Below the pieces are notes generated by a model, which ran no database searches, was not told the origin of the DNA, and worked only from the letters and a program-made list of their open reading frames with translations. A stretch of DNA of 64,000 nt from Nymphaea colorata (lineage: Eukaryota; Streptophyta; Magnoliopsida; Nymphaeales; Nymphaeaceae): positions 8,004,341-8,068,340 of the forward strand of contig NC_045144.1 in NCBI RefSeq assembly GCF_008831285.2, given 5' to 3'. Shown one piece after another: positions 49,001-61,886 of this stretch (positions are counted from its first letter, which is position 1; each line of letters starts with the position of its first letter). Position numbers and translations under genes: made by a program.

Positions 49001-49111
49001 GAAGAAGAGGAGGGAAGAAGAATAAGAAGAAACTGGGGAGTTCTTAAGTAAGAAAAGTACGGGTCTTGATTCAAAGAGGAGGAGAACAAGAAGAAGGATT
49101 GAGGAATCCTA

Positions 49112-51611
49112 ATGGAGGCTAGTGGATTAGAGAGATGGAAAGCGGCGATAGTGAATTTAACAGAAATGGAGACGACCCTCGGTTCTCTTCAGAAGATGCT
49201 GGTCAAGAAGGCGGTTTTCGTCGACGACGAATCTTTCTCTCAGGCGACGCTCGTCTCCGATCAGGCTCGGACAATCAAGGTAAAACTAACCACTTGTAAG
49301 CTAAGAATTAGCCTAATCTTCTTTCTGTTTCCTTGGCTTTTTACTTGCTTCTAAAGCAAATTTGTTGAAAATTATGCCTATACAATAGATTAGAAAATGC
49401 AATGATCAAGGAAGTCACCGAATCTCTCGGTTGAGATGTGAGTAGCGTATGAATTGTGTGCCACCGTAGGTTGCTGCGGGAATGGTCCTCAAATATGGCC
49501 CTACTTTATGCCCCAAAATCTGAGGTGCGGATGATCTGTTAAGTTCATGAGTTTAGGTTTCCATTCTATGGCGTGTTTTTTTTTCTTTTTTTTTTTCCTA
49601 CAACCACAATGCGTTGGGAATTGACAAAATTAAGATGTATGACTTCTGAAATTCAGGGTGAGAAGACGAATTTCTGAATTTTAGGTATCTGATAATTGAT
49701 CCTAGGAAGCTAAACCACGTTTAGTTTGATGGACGTCTCTCGTGGCAAAATGGCAATACAAGTTTTTTGTTCTCTCCTCTTTGTTCCTAGCCTTACAACA
49801 CTGCTATCTGTGATTGATTGCTTTCACTCCGGGTTTGTTCGTCAAAGAGTGTCGCTTTGCTGAATCTTCTCACATGCTCTCTGTTAGTGTTTCATATCAA
49901 TGTCGCTCAGCTTCTAAACTGTGGAAGCAAAATCCTTAAGTTCTTGGATTGATGCCCATTTGAATTTCATGGTGATTAGTACGGTCTTTATAGTTCAGTG
50001 CATCAAAATTGGTCAAGAAATCGTGCACATATTTGAGATTATGACATGGCAACCTGGAAGGTACGCCAGAGATATACTAAAAATTTGTGTTTTCTAGTGA
50101 AAATACTGTGAAACAATTTCAAGATTGGAGTTATCATTGAATCATAAGGATGTCTTGAGGCGTTCTTGAAGTGATGATATCTCTGTGCTAGTTCCGTCTC
50201 TGTGTCTGTCTGTTCTGCCTCTGTGTAGTACAATTCATATGGGAAGAAGTTGTTACTTGCAGGCCCTTGAGCAGAGAGTAGAAACATTGGAGCGGGAACT
50301 GGATGCTGCAATAACAGCAGCCGCACGTGCTCGTGCAGAGAAGCGGCAGGCTGAAGCAGGCCAGCGAGCGGCTGAGTTACATGCACAGGAACTATCGAAA
50401 GAGCTCGAGAATACAACAAGTATGCCTTATATATACAATTACGATAATCTGTCACACATACATAAAAATCAGTTTATCAGGAAGCTAAGGATGCATCTTG
50501 AATATGCAGCATTACTATGATCTTCTGAATTGCATTGAGAAATGATAAATAATTGCATCATTTGTTGTCTCTAACCAATTTATTCAGGCTTATCTCTTAT
50601 TATTGGAAATTGACTGTGCTAAACGATATCCTTAAATCGCATTTTTCTAAAGCAAATTGCAACATTTATTTTGGATCATGCTTGCTAACAGCTGCAGAGT
50701 ATCCACACATATTGGAGAAATCTTGGCCTTATCAACAATTTCAATGTTCCAAACAATTGTTGACCTGTAGAATTTCTCCATTTTGGATGTGGTCCTTTCC
50801 CTCTGAGAACAGAAAGCAGTCAATAGACCAAGAAAACTTGTAAGAGTAGCCATGATAATTTTTTTGGTTCAACACATTTTCAGTTGAAAGTTAGGTAGTT
50901 TTCTGCATAAAACAATGTAGTTTACAACTAATCTCTTATGTACCCTATGATGGACTTGGCTAGGAACCCTTTAAGAAGCTGTTATGATGCACAGAAATAC
51001 CACAGATATGCTCTTTTTGTTGGTCCCTCTGTTATGCTTGTGGATTGTGCCTTTGAATTCTAAGTGTCTTTTCTTACTCTTTGTTGAACCAAGCGGTGCC
51101 TTTGAATTCCTTTAGCACTTTCATTTGTGCAGCGAAAGGTTCTGTTAGGGTCTTGGATTTGTCACTCCTTATAGTTCTTTGTGTTAATGTTCCACTGACA
51201 TGACTGCAGAACATTTTATGGGTTAATCCTTTCATCCCTAAAATCAGAAATGTCGTTTACACAATACTCTGTGACAAATATCATTTTTGGGTTTTAAATG
51301 GTGAGATTTTTCTAGAGTATAATACGGTAAAGTTCAAAAACTAGAGAAAATTTCAGCAAATTATGAAAAAGATTTAAAAAAAAAACTTAGTTTTTTCAAC
51401 TGACATATTTTTGACGTATAAAATGGTTTTTCTTTTTGAAAAAAGCAGGTTTTTGTGACAATGCTTTTACATTACTATCATTGTCTTCAAGACTGGTTGT
51501 TCAGTGTCATAGTGTTTGGAATTTGGATATTTCCCCTTTAACGTGTCTTTCCTATCTTGATAGTGAAAGAAGTTTTACAGGTTACACTAGGTGATGCTAT
51601 GGTAGCTTACA

Positions 51612-51660
<49 letters not shown>

Positions 51661-51661
51661 G

Positions 51662-51698
<37 letters not shown>

Positions 51699-51898
51699 GT
51701 GTATATATATATATATGTATATATACTGCTCCTCACACTAATATATGTCCTTTCTTTTGGTCTGAAGAGGTGTTTGAACTTCACATGGAAGAGCTGAGGG
51801 CCAAGCAAGAGGTGATTGCAAGGAAAGATGAAGAGATCAAAGTTTTGGAAGCTATAATTCAAACATTAAGTGGAAAAGTATCTGTATCTGATGCCTGA
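49112..51898 (+). CDS. Small coiled-coil protein, unknown function
   Basis: Three exons, 49112-49279, 50263-50419 and 51768-51898, with GT/AG borders and matching phases, encode 151 residues. Nearly the whole protein is predicted alpha-helical with heptad-like spacing. The start is MEASGLERWKAAIVNLTEME. The middle is Ala/Glu/Arg rich (ALEQRVETLERELDAAITAA, RARAEKRQAEAGQRAAEL). The C-terminal exon, VFELHMEELRAKQEVIARKD, ends SGKVSVSDA. No signal peptide, membrane segment or catalytic motif is seen. I do not recognise a named family; a scaffold or oligomerising role is only an inference. The last intron ends in a long CT/CA/TA microsatellite placed right before the acceptor. The gene is convergent with the SPIRAL1-like gene. 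Confidence 0.8.
51616..51726 (+). repeat. Compound (CT)n(CA)n(TA)n microsatellite in the last intron
   Basis: About 20 CT units, then about 11 CA units, then interrupted TA units. It ends about 40 bases before the acceptor of exon 3 at 51767. The CT part lengthens the polypyrimidine context. Confidence 0.95.
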
Positions 51899-53106
51899 TT
51901 AAAGGCCCTGGAAAAGCCATTGTGAAGCTACAGTATCATAGTCCTGATTCTACTTCCCTAGAAAAGGTTCTAGTTTTGCATAACTGGCCTTCTTGCACTT
52001 TGAATATGGGAAGAGTGTTATTTTTGGTGATTCGATGCTATCAATCTCGTGCCTATTAGCGTGTACCAGCCGATACACATTAAATTGGATACTCTACAGT
52101 GCCCGACACGTGGGTCTCAAAGTGTTGGCCATTGCAGGGCCGAGTCAAGCCATATCAGCCTCGTGTTGATGATATTTGAATAAAACGATATTTGTGCTTG
52201 TGTTTATTGCGCAGTATAGCATATCATTCAAGTACGGATACCCAATATGTATGACATTGAGATGAAGTACTACTGTTCACTGTTCAATTGGCAAAGCTGG
52301 CATAAACAAAAACAAGCGAACTGCAGAAGAAAAAGTAAAAAAAAAATAGTTAGGCATGGTTGAATTACGCATGTTTATATATAGCTAAAAAACTCAGTTT
52401 TTGCCAGATCGTTTTTTCCTTTTTTTTCCTTTATAGGCTTTTGCCAGGCATGGTTGTGAAGCGGTTGTCGCAAACCAGTAATTATTTATTACCTTAAGTA
52501 TTCATTCTTGCACTTCGAACTCGAACCACTTAAACCAACCTTCTAGCCATGTGTGAGTTAACCCTTCTTAATTTATCACGGCATAGGTCTCATTTTGAAC
52601 AATATTTTCATCTAACAAGGGAAGTCAAATCCAACTGATCTTCAATGCTACGTTGTATTAGTATTGTTCACGAGTAAAACCAAGTGCTTTCCTAGTTGAA
52701 GACAACTACTTCAGAAGGATCTACCTCCATACCGATTCTCCAGATAAAGCTGATGGTATTTCAACATATAAACATATTACGGTATTGCACCCACAAACTT
52801 TAAGTAGGAAGGGGATAGAAATTCCATGGGGTTAGACATAGATGCCACATGATGTTTCTGAATCTCTGGAATTCAGCCGTCGAACATTTAGACTTTCTAA
52901 GCGCTGTAACAATATGACAATATAAGTGCCTCTCAATCAAATTGCAGGGGAAGTTAGCAGTTCCTCAGAGATCACCATCAGACACAAATTGTAGTTCATT
53001 AGGTGCTCTTCTCTGGCAGGATTAAGCAGACAACAAGAGCGAAATCAAATTGAAACAAACTTCTTTTTTTTTTTTTTTTGCTGTGAAGCAAATGCAGCCA
53101 TGAGCC
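51899..53106. other. Convergent intergenic region
   Basis: Probably contains the 3' UTRs of the coiled-coil gene (left) and the SPIRAL1-like gene (right). The stretch 52040-52170 has 'cgacacgtggg' and related words seen in degraded repeats. No gene. Confidence 0.5.
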
Positions 53107-53833
53107 TCAGTTGCTGCCGTCACCAAAAAGATACCCAAGAGAAGATCCACCTCCAGGAGCTGCATGGACCTTTGTGGTAGGTCGATCCTAGAGATTCATA
53201 AAAAGTGTGTACCAGTTAGTGCTTCATTGAAGGAATCAGGGATGCAGTGAAAATTGATTTGTTCATTAAAAAAAAAAAAAAAAAAACCCCTCCAAGAGAC
53301 AGTAGGGAAGCAGGCCTATGAAACGTTGCATTACGTTCCCGTCACAGAATGATGTCCCAAAATAAGAAAATGTAGGGTCATCATCAGCAATTACGGACAA
53401 GATTATCTATTGTAGGGAAGTTAGAGAGCATTAAATACCAAAATCAATTTTAAACATTAGAGAGCATTAAATACCAAAATCAATCTTAAACAGAAGCTAT
53501 GGCGATTGAATTTTTAATGACAGCAAGACATCTTGCAGCCGAGGATCAAGATTGTGAAAGTGAAAGACATACTGTAAGAAAGTTTCCACTGTTCTGGCCA
53601 TCTGCTCGGAAATAGTTATTGGAAGCATTTGAATGGATTCCAGCAGGGATCTGCTTGCCATCAGCTTGTGGGGCAGAAGCAGTTGGCTTTGGGGTGGGTC
53701 CATCACTTGCAATGACGGTGGGATTTGGCGCAGGTGGATTATGGCTGGTCGCTGCAGGCTTGGGGGCTTCACCACCACCAAATAGGTAACCAAGTGAACT
53801 CTGTCCACCTCCACTGCTGACTCCGCGACCCAT
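53107..53833 (-). CDS. SPIRAL1-like microtubule-associated protein
   Basis: Two coding exons on the minus strand, 53833-53573 and 53187-53107, give 113 residues, the usual size. The N-terminus MGRGVSSGGGQSSLGYLFGG and the C-terminus DRPTTKVHAAPGGGSSLGYL both carry the SSLGYLFG motif that defines the plant SPIRAL1 family. The conserved NNYFRADGQNSGNFLT precedes the splice site, and a Pro/Ala/Thr-rich linker lies between. Family members bind cortical microtubules, often at plus ends, and control directional cell expansion. The ATG at 53833 is chosen because the family starts MGRG. A run of T's (53065-53080 on +) lies just after the stop. Other family members often have an intron in the 5' leader, and the sequence to about 57.7 kb fits that. 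Confidence 0.93.
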
Positions 53834-56800
53834 CTTCCCTAAATATTATGGAGACTATGGGCCTGAAAAGGTCTCTCTAAACAGTTATCAATTTATTTGA
53901 GAAGAACAAAATGAAAAAAATATACAGATTTCAAATAACAATAAATTCATGAGTTAAATGACGATAGAAATTAGAAAGATATAAATGACAAAGATAGTTC
54001 TGAAGTGCAAGTCTTTTTCTCCTCTACCTATCCAATTTCCTGTTCACTTGATCTTCTGAATCCATTTACAACCATACAAGGTTTGGAAGCTTACAAAAAC
54101 AAGTTTGCACTTGAGATAACCCAACTACAAGCAACTCCTAGCCCGTTAAAAGATTGAAATGAGCACAGCATCTTGGTTAATGAAATCTATAAATTTTTAT
54201 TGTAAATAACCCAACTACAAGCAACTCCTATTTGGTTTGCTCAAAATGTTTACCAGGCACACTACAGATTGTCTCACAATGCACAATCAAATTCAGTGGG
54301 GATGCCAGTGCAAGGTTGTAGTCCTATATTCTGACCTTACTGTCACAATCCATATACACATCTCTATGTAAAGTAAACCTATACAAAAACAATAAAATCA
54401 AGTATACATTAAATCTTTAGGTACAGTCCGAATGTGATTGTAGGTTGCAATCTAAGTCACATGGGTACGGGTACAAAAACTTTGGAAAATGTGAGTACAG
54501 GGTATGGTAGGATATATATGTATATATGCAAAATAATGTAAAAAATCAAAATGAAGCAACAATAAATACACAAGTGATATAAATAATAACATTACATGCT
54601 AATGAACATTAACTCCAAAAAACAGAATGAAAACTGAGTTGGAAAAAAATAAATCAAGCAAAATTAAGTAGTTTTGATCAATTTCAATCTAAAAAGTACC
54701 CAAGTGTGTCCAAGTACCCATTTTGGGTATGAGTACAGCGACACGACTACGTGGACCTTACTTTAGTGTCCATGTGTTGTGATCCTTAAGATCACGCAGT
54801 CAAAGGCAACCCTAAACAGAGGCAGACATGCTCTCTTTTTGCCTTTCTTAGTTTTTAAGGCAGCAAGATAATAAAATGCAAGTCTTATCTGCTAATTAAC
54901 AATTTTAGGAATTCAAGCACATGTCAATTCACCTCAGAGTTTCATTCACACCCACAGACACGGATTGACACCTACTGACCTAGTTGCATATACTCACATA
55001 TACACAAAGGTGCATGCTTGCTACATTTGCCTAAGCGTCATTGAATTAACACATGAACAAAAAAATAAACATAACTGAATGAGCTATAGAGGCACATACA
55101 ATCACAGGTACCAAGCAAATCAAAATGTGAACACTTCCAATTGGGGCAAAAACAATGTACCTTGTTTTACAATGCCAAGTACAAAGTCATGAACTCACAA
55201 GGGAAATAGCTTGAAGCAAGCTATTTACATAAAGAACTGACTACAATAAATACAATCCAGTGCAAGTAAAGACAACCATTTGCAAACTTTGTTTAGCTGC
55301 AACCACAAAGTATGAGCTTGCAGCAGAAAGCCCAACGGAAACCTCCCAAACACAATATGTGCATTTTCATTGTTCTGTCCTAACATACAAGAAGAAACTC
55401 TTTTACTTTAATTGGTTCAAAAACAGTAGATGTTGCCTGTAATTTGCAAAGGCTTTTTCAACCCATAAATTCATGAACCTTAATACTCGTTCTTTCAAAA
55501 TAACCTTTAAGTTCTTCCTTGTCTTGATGCCAATTGTGGATAGATAATTTCATGGCAATAAAATATTCAATGGAGGTTTGAACCAAAGTCCATCTAGAAA
55601 TTCATAGAACAGATAACCTGTAGTGGAACTGTCTCAAGAAAGAAAGAAACATTACCGCATTATTTAAAGGTTGTATTGCTCAGAAATGGGCCTTTTTCTG
55701 CATACATAGATCTACTCATATATAACTATGTGATTATAAGCTAAATAGCTCATCACTATAACTGCATCGATGGAGAATACTGACAAAGTACTAAACTTAT
55801 CATATGGAATCACGTTGGAGATCCGGCAGATTCCACAACAACAGATTGTGGAGTTTTTGCATCTGCCATGCATATATAGAATTTATTCTATAACCAAACA
55901 TACCTGTGTGCCCCGCCCCGCACCCCCCCCACCCCCACCCCCCCAAACAAAAGTCAAACAAATTAGCATCTGGGAGTAAATACCAAAGCACAACATTCAA
56001 GAATCCTGAAGGTTTATGTGGTTAACTTATTCACTAAAATCACACTTCTTGGTGATATCAGAGCAATCTCCATTTCTTAATCGGAGCCTTAGAGGGCAAA
56101 CAAAGAAAAGGGCTACTTGTAGTGGAGCAAGAGCTGCCAAAGGTTGAAAGAAGCTTTCTGGAATTAGCACCAGGATGAGAGTCATCCTAGTGTGGCAACT
56201 AAGGGCATCGGTTTAATTACGATGAATGATGTTATAATAGAATCTTGGTGGTTTATGCGTGTAATTTAGAGCACAAAAATCACCCCAGGGCGTTTTGGTA
56301 TATCAGTTAAGTACCAAACGTAAGAGCAGGTTGAACTTCAAGCAATGTCATCTTGGGGCACTCGGCAACAAAAGTCCTCCGTCAGGGTTGACAATGTTCT
56401 CTCATTGGTATGCTGCCATCTCTAGCGGACTAGATCTTTTGGTCCAACTTGATGGGTGGCATGCACAGGTGTTGACTTGATCTCAAATCGCCACTAAATT
56501 ATGAGACACGACACAAAAAACATGTGAAAGAAAAACCCAACAAACAATCATCATGCGTAAAGGACTAGCAAGTGTACAAATATTTTCGGTCACCTTAGAA
56601 AAGCTAACTGAGGGTGAATTTCCTCCAGAATGAGGATAGGTAAATTTAAGGGTAATCTCATTCTAAATTTTTTGGTTTCTCAGTAATATTTCGTCCCAGA
56701 ATATCCTTTCCCCAAGAAAGAAATCATACAAGACTTGATAACCACAGTTGATGAATTTAAACCGTGAAATATTTTCCCAGAGTCTACGTATATATTTGAA

Positions 56801-57740
56801 GTTTGAACAGACCAACTTATCATCATCCACTAACTGTTTCCTTCAACATTTATAATTTCAGAAACTGAGAAACTAATGGGTCGGTTACACACTTTTACAT
56901 GGAGAAGCTCTCGCCAATGGATTTACAAATCTCATAAGCAATAACGAGAAAAATAATAATAATGATGATGATGATGATAACGACGACGATAATATGACGA
57001 CTATATAAATAAAATTGGCATTCTTCTGAAGTTCACAGAAGTTTCAAGAGAAAGCAGATTAACATTCTTATACGATGAGATCAGATATGTAAAGCCCATT
57101 AATGATCAACTGCTGCGCGTAAATAAAAATAGAGGGAAAAAAATGAAAAGAGACGAAAAGGAAAACAATGTAGTACGCTTAGCACGTTCACGCAAATCGT
57201 TCTAGTTGGAAATAACATGCAGACAATCACAGAAACAGACACCATCTACATAAATCCAATCATAACCATTCATAAAGTATATCACGACAGCGACGACAAA
57301 CACAAGCATCAAGGGACCAGGAAAACAACAAAAAATTTCGAATCCTGCATCTGAATCCGCACAAGAAAGCACAGATCCACCCGTAGGAAACTCATAAATC
57401 ACGAACATCACAGAATGCATGACGAGGAGAGGCCATCCACCAACAAAAAAGAAATGCAGATCCAATCCCCAAATCTCATTTCTCATCAATGCCTCGGGGC
57501 TACGAAAAGGGATAGAAGAAACTGCGAAATCAAATTTAGTTAGCAGAAACTAGAGATTCAGACAACGGAGTATCAGATAGATCACAAAGACAAATCACCA
57601 CGGACCAAAGAGAAAGAGAGAAACACCTTAGGATTTGCTCCAAGGCAGACGGAGAGCGAGAAAGAAAGAGAGAGAGAGATCCTCCGCCCCTGAAGCAAGC
57701 ACCCGAGGTAGATCGAAGGAGTCGCGAAAAATAATGAGAA
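53834..57740 (-). promoter_or_regulatory. Probable 5' leader intron and promoter of the SPIRAL1-like gene
   Basis: No other coding gene is found here. On the minus strand a GA/CT-rich exon-like stretch at about 57630-57740 ends in a donor-like CCTAAG|GTGTTT, and poly-pyrimidine runs precede the coding exon. This fits a non-coding first exon joined across a large intron to the coding exon near 53.84 kb. The placement is inferred. The region also holds a G-rich tract (separate entry), a GAT/GAC triplet run at 56950-56995 and a repeat-like stretch with 'gtacgggtacaaaaa' near 54465. Confidence 0.4.
55911..55944 (-). promoter_or_regulatory. G-quadruplex-capable tract (C-rich on +)
   Basis: On the minus strand five or more G runs of four to eight bases are separated by one to three bases (GGGG C GGGG ... 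GGGGG T GGGGGGG). This exceeds the usual four-run G4 pattern. It lies in the putative leader intron, on the sense strand of the SPIRAL1-like gene. Structure formation is a prediction from composition only. Confidence 0.6.
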
Positions 57741-59600
57741 AAGGAGAGCGGTATATTTGATATTTACATCACAAGCAAGGGCAGAAAGGTGAGCAAACGA
57801 GGCGAATGAAAAGGATACCGATCGTCCCCGTAATTGAACGAAATCGGAACTGCTCTTACAATGAAATGACTAAATTACCCTTCAATTTTAAAACTTTCCT
57901 TCAACGGTTCCCTCTCCTTTTCCGGTTTGGACTCCCGTTCTAATGGATCAGTCCATAAGGCGGGTCCAGAACCGGATCCCTAACCCGATTATGACAATTT
58001 GAACAACCCTCTTTTTTTTTTTTTCCTTTTTCATTTTCTAAGTCCATGCAACAATGTTTACCCTCCTTTTGTTCAAGGAGAGAAACGAAAAGATTTATTG
58101 AGACATGAAATAATTTATACAAGGAAGTCTATAAATCTAATTAGATTATCCGACAGAATTGCTTAAAAAAAATTAGATATAAAAAAAATGACATCAAATT
58201 TAAAATATCATATCAGATTTGAATTTAAGAAATGACATCCTATCGAATTCAGATTCAAATTTGAATTCATATTAAAATATCACGTATACTTTCTTTGTTC
58301 ATATTTGAATATGGAAATGTCGACGTCTAATCAAGTATAGTAAAAAGTACGTCCCTAAGTTTAGGAAAAGTGAATCTTCTCTTGCATCTACTTTCGATGA
58401 GCCTTGACATAGCTTAAAATGTAAAGATATTAATATTTATGTAAGCACATGTGGTTTTTAAAGTCCTTCTGCGTCTTTATGTCTAAATTGGGAATTACTT
58501 TGATCTAAGCGTTCAAGAATGAAACACACATTGAAGCCAAAAAATGTGAATGAAAATGATGTAATCCAAGTTCTCTTTATGCACATGATAATAATTGCTC
58601 GGAATTCACCACATTTATTTTTCCTCTTCCTTGTGTTTGATTTGAGTGGGGACTGCTGCACCCTGTAGACTTGAAGAACAGCTGAGACAATTAGTATCAA
58701 AACTTAGTTGTCTAAGTTGGGGGAAGGGACTATGAAGTTGAGGTAGAGGCATTCGACGATTTGGTCTCATTTTTTGGCAAGTCAAACATGGGACCGAAAT
58801 ACAATATGAGAACCGAGAAGTTCTTGGAAAAGAAGGAGCTAAGGAAATCGAAGAGATGAGTTCACCTCATAGTGTGGAGTCAGAAAATTTCTAAGACATG
58901 GCATATCTGTATATGCAAATGCGTGGAGTATGTTGTTGCTAAAATGCTAAAGGCTATGAAAAGTAAAGTCTTGTGTATAGAGATGTCAATATATCCGATT
59001 TGGATTAGATATACCATCAAACCATTCTAAAAAAATAGGATGTGAAAAAAAAAAATATTCGATTAAGAAATCTGATTGGATTCAGATTGAGGACATAACA
59101 TCGGATTGGATTTGAATTTAGATTCAGGCATATGTAAATATATAGTCTGATTAGGATATGAATCTAGATCAGATTTATTGTTTAAACATATGTCATATAT
59201 GTAATGCTATTACATTTTGAAAATCAACCAAATTCCGTTCAACAATTCAGATTTTGATTAAAATTCAGATTTGGATCGATTGGATTTTGGATTAAAATTC
59301 AGATTTGATTTTTCTTTTTTCATATTAGAATATGAAAAAGCAAATCTTGAATAGGGCTGTTCAATGAGTCGAGTGAACTGGAGCTTGACTCGAACTCGCT
59401 CGAAAAACTTGACTGAAACTTGAGTTCAAGTTAAGAAATAAACTCGACAACCTAACTGAGTCGAACTCGAGTTAAGTGAGTTTGGCTCAATTGAACTTGG
59501 TTAAGTTCGAGAAGGAAAACATATAAAATGTGTTTCATGAAATTATAAAAAAAAGTTGATTGCTCAAATTGGTATGCAGGTTAGAGGTTCTATGTTCAAA
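57741..59600. other. Intergenic with GAT-rich repeats, no gene
   Basis: No gene. At 58980-59355 a Stowaway-family relative starts ta|gagatgtcaatatatccg and contains many 'cagattt' and 'ggattggatt' words. A second, more decayed block of the same composition lies at about 58120-58340. A short TA run lies at 59612-59628. Confidence 0.5.
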
Positions 59601-59627
59601 TCAATATTCTGATATATATATATATAT

Positions 59628-60290
59628 ATGTCAGTAGCGTGGGTCCCTGTTGCGAACCTCTCCTTGAAAGACATCGTGGAGGAGGGAGTCAATTATGTCG
59701 GTGATTTTCTTCAATCTGTGGCGATTGACCTCCCCATTCCACTGCTCAGACCAGGGATTCTCTGGTCTGGAAGGATAATCCTGAGATGGAGATCTAAAGG
59801 AGATGCGTTTGGCACAGCATTCGCAAATCTGCACCTGTGCCAAAGCTGGGGTCAAATGGCGTCTTCCTCTTGACAAGTATGCCCAAAACCATGGTCTTCA
59901 GCTAGCATCAAGATGTTACAACTATTGAAGACGAGCGGCACCTTTCTTCACTTGCCCGACAGCACAGAAGGTGTGGCGAACTGTTCTTGAGCGCTTTGGT
60001 AGACATGAGCTCCCACCATCAAACCTCATCCAAAGTTTAAGAGTGGTGGCACAAAAAAGAAATTCAAGGATAGCTTCTTAGACAAATGCTGGAAGGATTC
60101 TTTTCACTTAGCCATCTGGAAACTCAGGAACAACAGCAAGCATCAAGGGCACAGCACCAACAAGAACATTCAAAGCAGGTTTGGGGAACTATGCAAAGAT
60201 TATATTGGGAATCAAAAATGGAAGAAAGCTGATTGTCAGGGATTGGCTGGAATCAAGAATCCTTTGGGTCACAGGACAATTTAAACAATC
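59628..60290 (+). pseudogene. LINE ORF2 3' fragment (zf-RVT region)
   Basis: The + strand gives FFTCPTAQKVWRTVLERFG, close to the HLFFxCPxAxxVWxxVL pattern of the zinc-binding domain at the end of plant LINE reverse transcriptases, with DKYAQNHGLQLASRCYN just before and SLRVVAQKRNSRIA after. An upstream frame (59628-59873, WVPVANLSLKDIVEEG) fits the preceding region. Stops and frameshifts are present. Confidence 0.65.
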
Positions 60291-60299
60291 CAAATTACT

Positions 60300-61886
60300 T
60301 CTTGGAAGAAAGGGATAATGATGGGTTTTGCAAGGATCATAAGGATTTACATGCTAATACATGGGAATAAATCACTAATGAAGGCTATGCAGAGCAAATT
60401 GTTGACGCGGGTTTACTACAATAAATTATCGCTTGACGTGAAAGTTGGATGAAACACAAGCGTACCAAGTAGAAATGGTTTTAAGCCCACAGTTTTTGCT
60501 TAAAAGACCGGCTCATCTCCGAAATCATGATTTTATATCCGATCTAAGCCCACAGGCCTGTCAATCTTGGATCCGTCATGCCCAACTTTTTTAAGCAATT
60601 GAACCGGATATACTCAACCCATTTATTGCCCTCATATGCTTTATCAATGAACATGTCATCCTGCAATTTTTTCCTTATCTGTTGTAGACAAATCGGGTTC
60701 TGTTCATAGAATTGGACACAATTTTGGACAATGATCTCCACTTATGATTTTAAATGCAGCAACAGACTAGATTAGGATCCTTAAATGCTTATGGACCCTA
60801 ACTGAAAATGAATTTGGGCCTGATTCAACCCGGTTGGTTATACTCGAAGATTTATTTTTACCGGATTAGTTGGCTCCTCTCCGTTTTTGGAAAATGAAAC
60901 AGTCGCTGAGGAAGCATATTGTTTTAGGGAGAGATTGTGACGAGTTTGCTTTGGAGGTCTGACTGCTGGAAATGATTATTCAGGGTTGACAAACCAGACA
61001 TGATATATTTCAGTTTTAAAACTATTACTCAGTTTGCTAGTTAAATTTAATCCCATATCAGAATCGAATTCACGTTTATCGTAGTTATATTCATTCAAGT
61101 CTAATTAAATTGACAAACGAAATTTGATTCTATTTCGAATCCCTAAGTCGTCAATTCTCTATGCCCAAAATAGGGGCCACCAAATGCACAACTTCAAGTG
61201 TGGTGGTGGCAGCATTTGAAACACCAAAAGCTAACCATATGCTTTAAGGGGACAAAGGGTTGGGTGCCTATAGTGTAGAAGAGTAGTGCCTAAAGAATCA
61301 AACTGACAACTGGATTTTCACCGACTCCTGTCAAGTCAATGGGCCTACGATAAGGAATAATTAAAAACAAATAATGTGACGTATGTCCCTTCAGTGGATG
61401 AAGCAAAAATCGGAAACATTCAACCTGGCCCACACTATTTCGTAGTACATTTATAATCTGTAAATAACAAATTGACGTTGTCCCATTCAATTATCATACA
61501 TTGAAGTATTCAAGAAATACCAACCTGAAGCCTTCCAAGTATAATGCCTACCTGTGCGTGTCCATTTGATATAAAGCAGAATCAAGGATCACTTGAGGAA
61601 TACCAAGCAACTACTCTGTGCCACGAACAAATTTTATGAATTGACAGTAATATATCATGAAAAAATAACCAAATTAAAAGATATTCATCTTTAATAATCT
61701 ACATCCTAATTCCTGATCATTGATAGAGAGAGGGAGAAAAGGAGAGAGAGAGAGAGAGTTCAACCACATGCAGTAAACCAAGCATGCCCCCACGCTTGTT
61801 TCTGCATGCGTTCAAGCATCTAATCTGCAGACAAGAAACCCTCAGCTGAATCTTGGAACTAATACTCATGTTCGTGAGCATGTACA
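60300..61886. other. Intergenic and 3' flank of the methylesterase gene
   Basis: A 65-codon minus-strand frame (60544-60741) has no recognisable family. A GA run lies at 61727-61760. The bases just below 61887 should hold the 3' UTR of the methylesterase-like gene. Confidence 0.45.

Larger units (their letters stand above)
40516..49111. other. Long intergenic region with repeats, no gene
   Basis: No gene is supported between the divergent invertase and coiled-coil genes. The invertase promoter should lie just right of 40515. Seen inside: TA microsatellites at 43670-43703 and 44506-44539, a GA run at about 42196-42235, GA-rich stretches at 47260-47440, AT-rich DNA with many poly-A/T runs, a GC-rich TIR element (separate entry), a diverged tandem repeat (separate entry), and a remnant related to the start of the 11.5/31.4-kb block near 47565. 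Confidence 0.5.
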
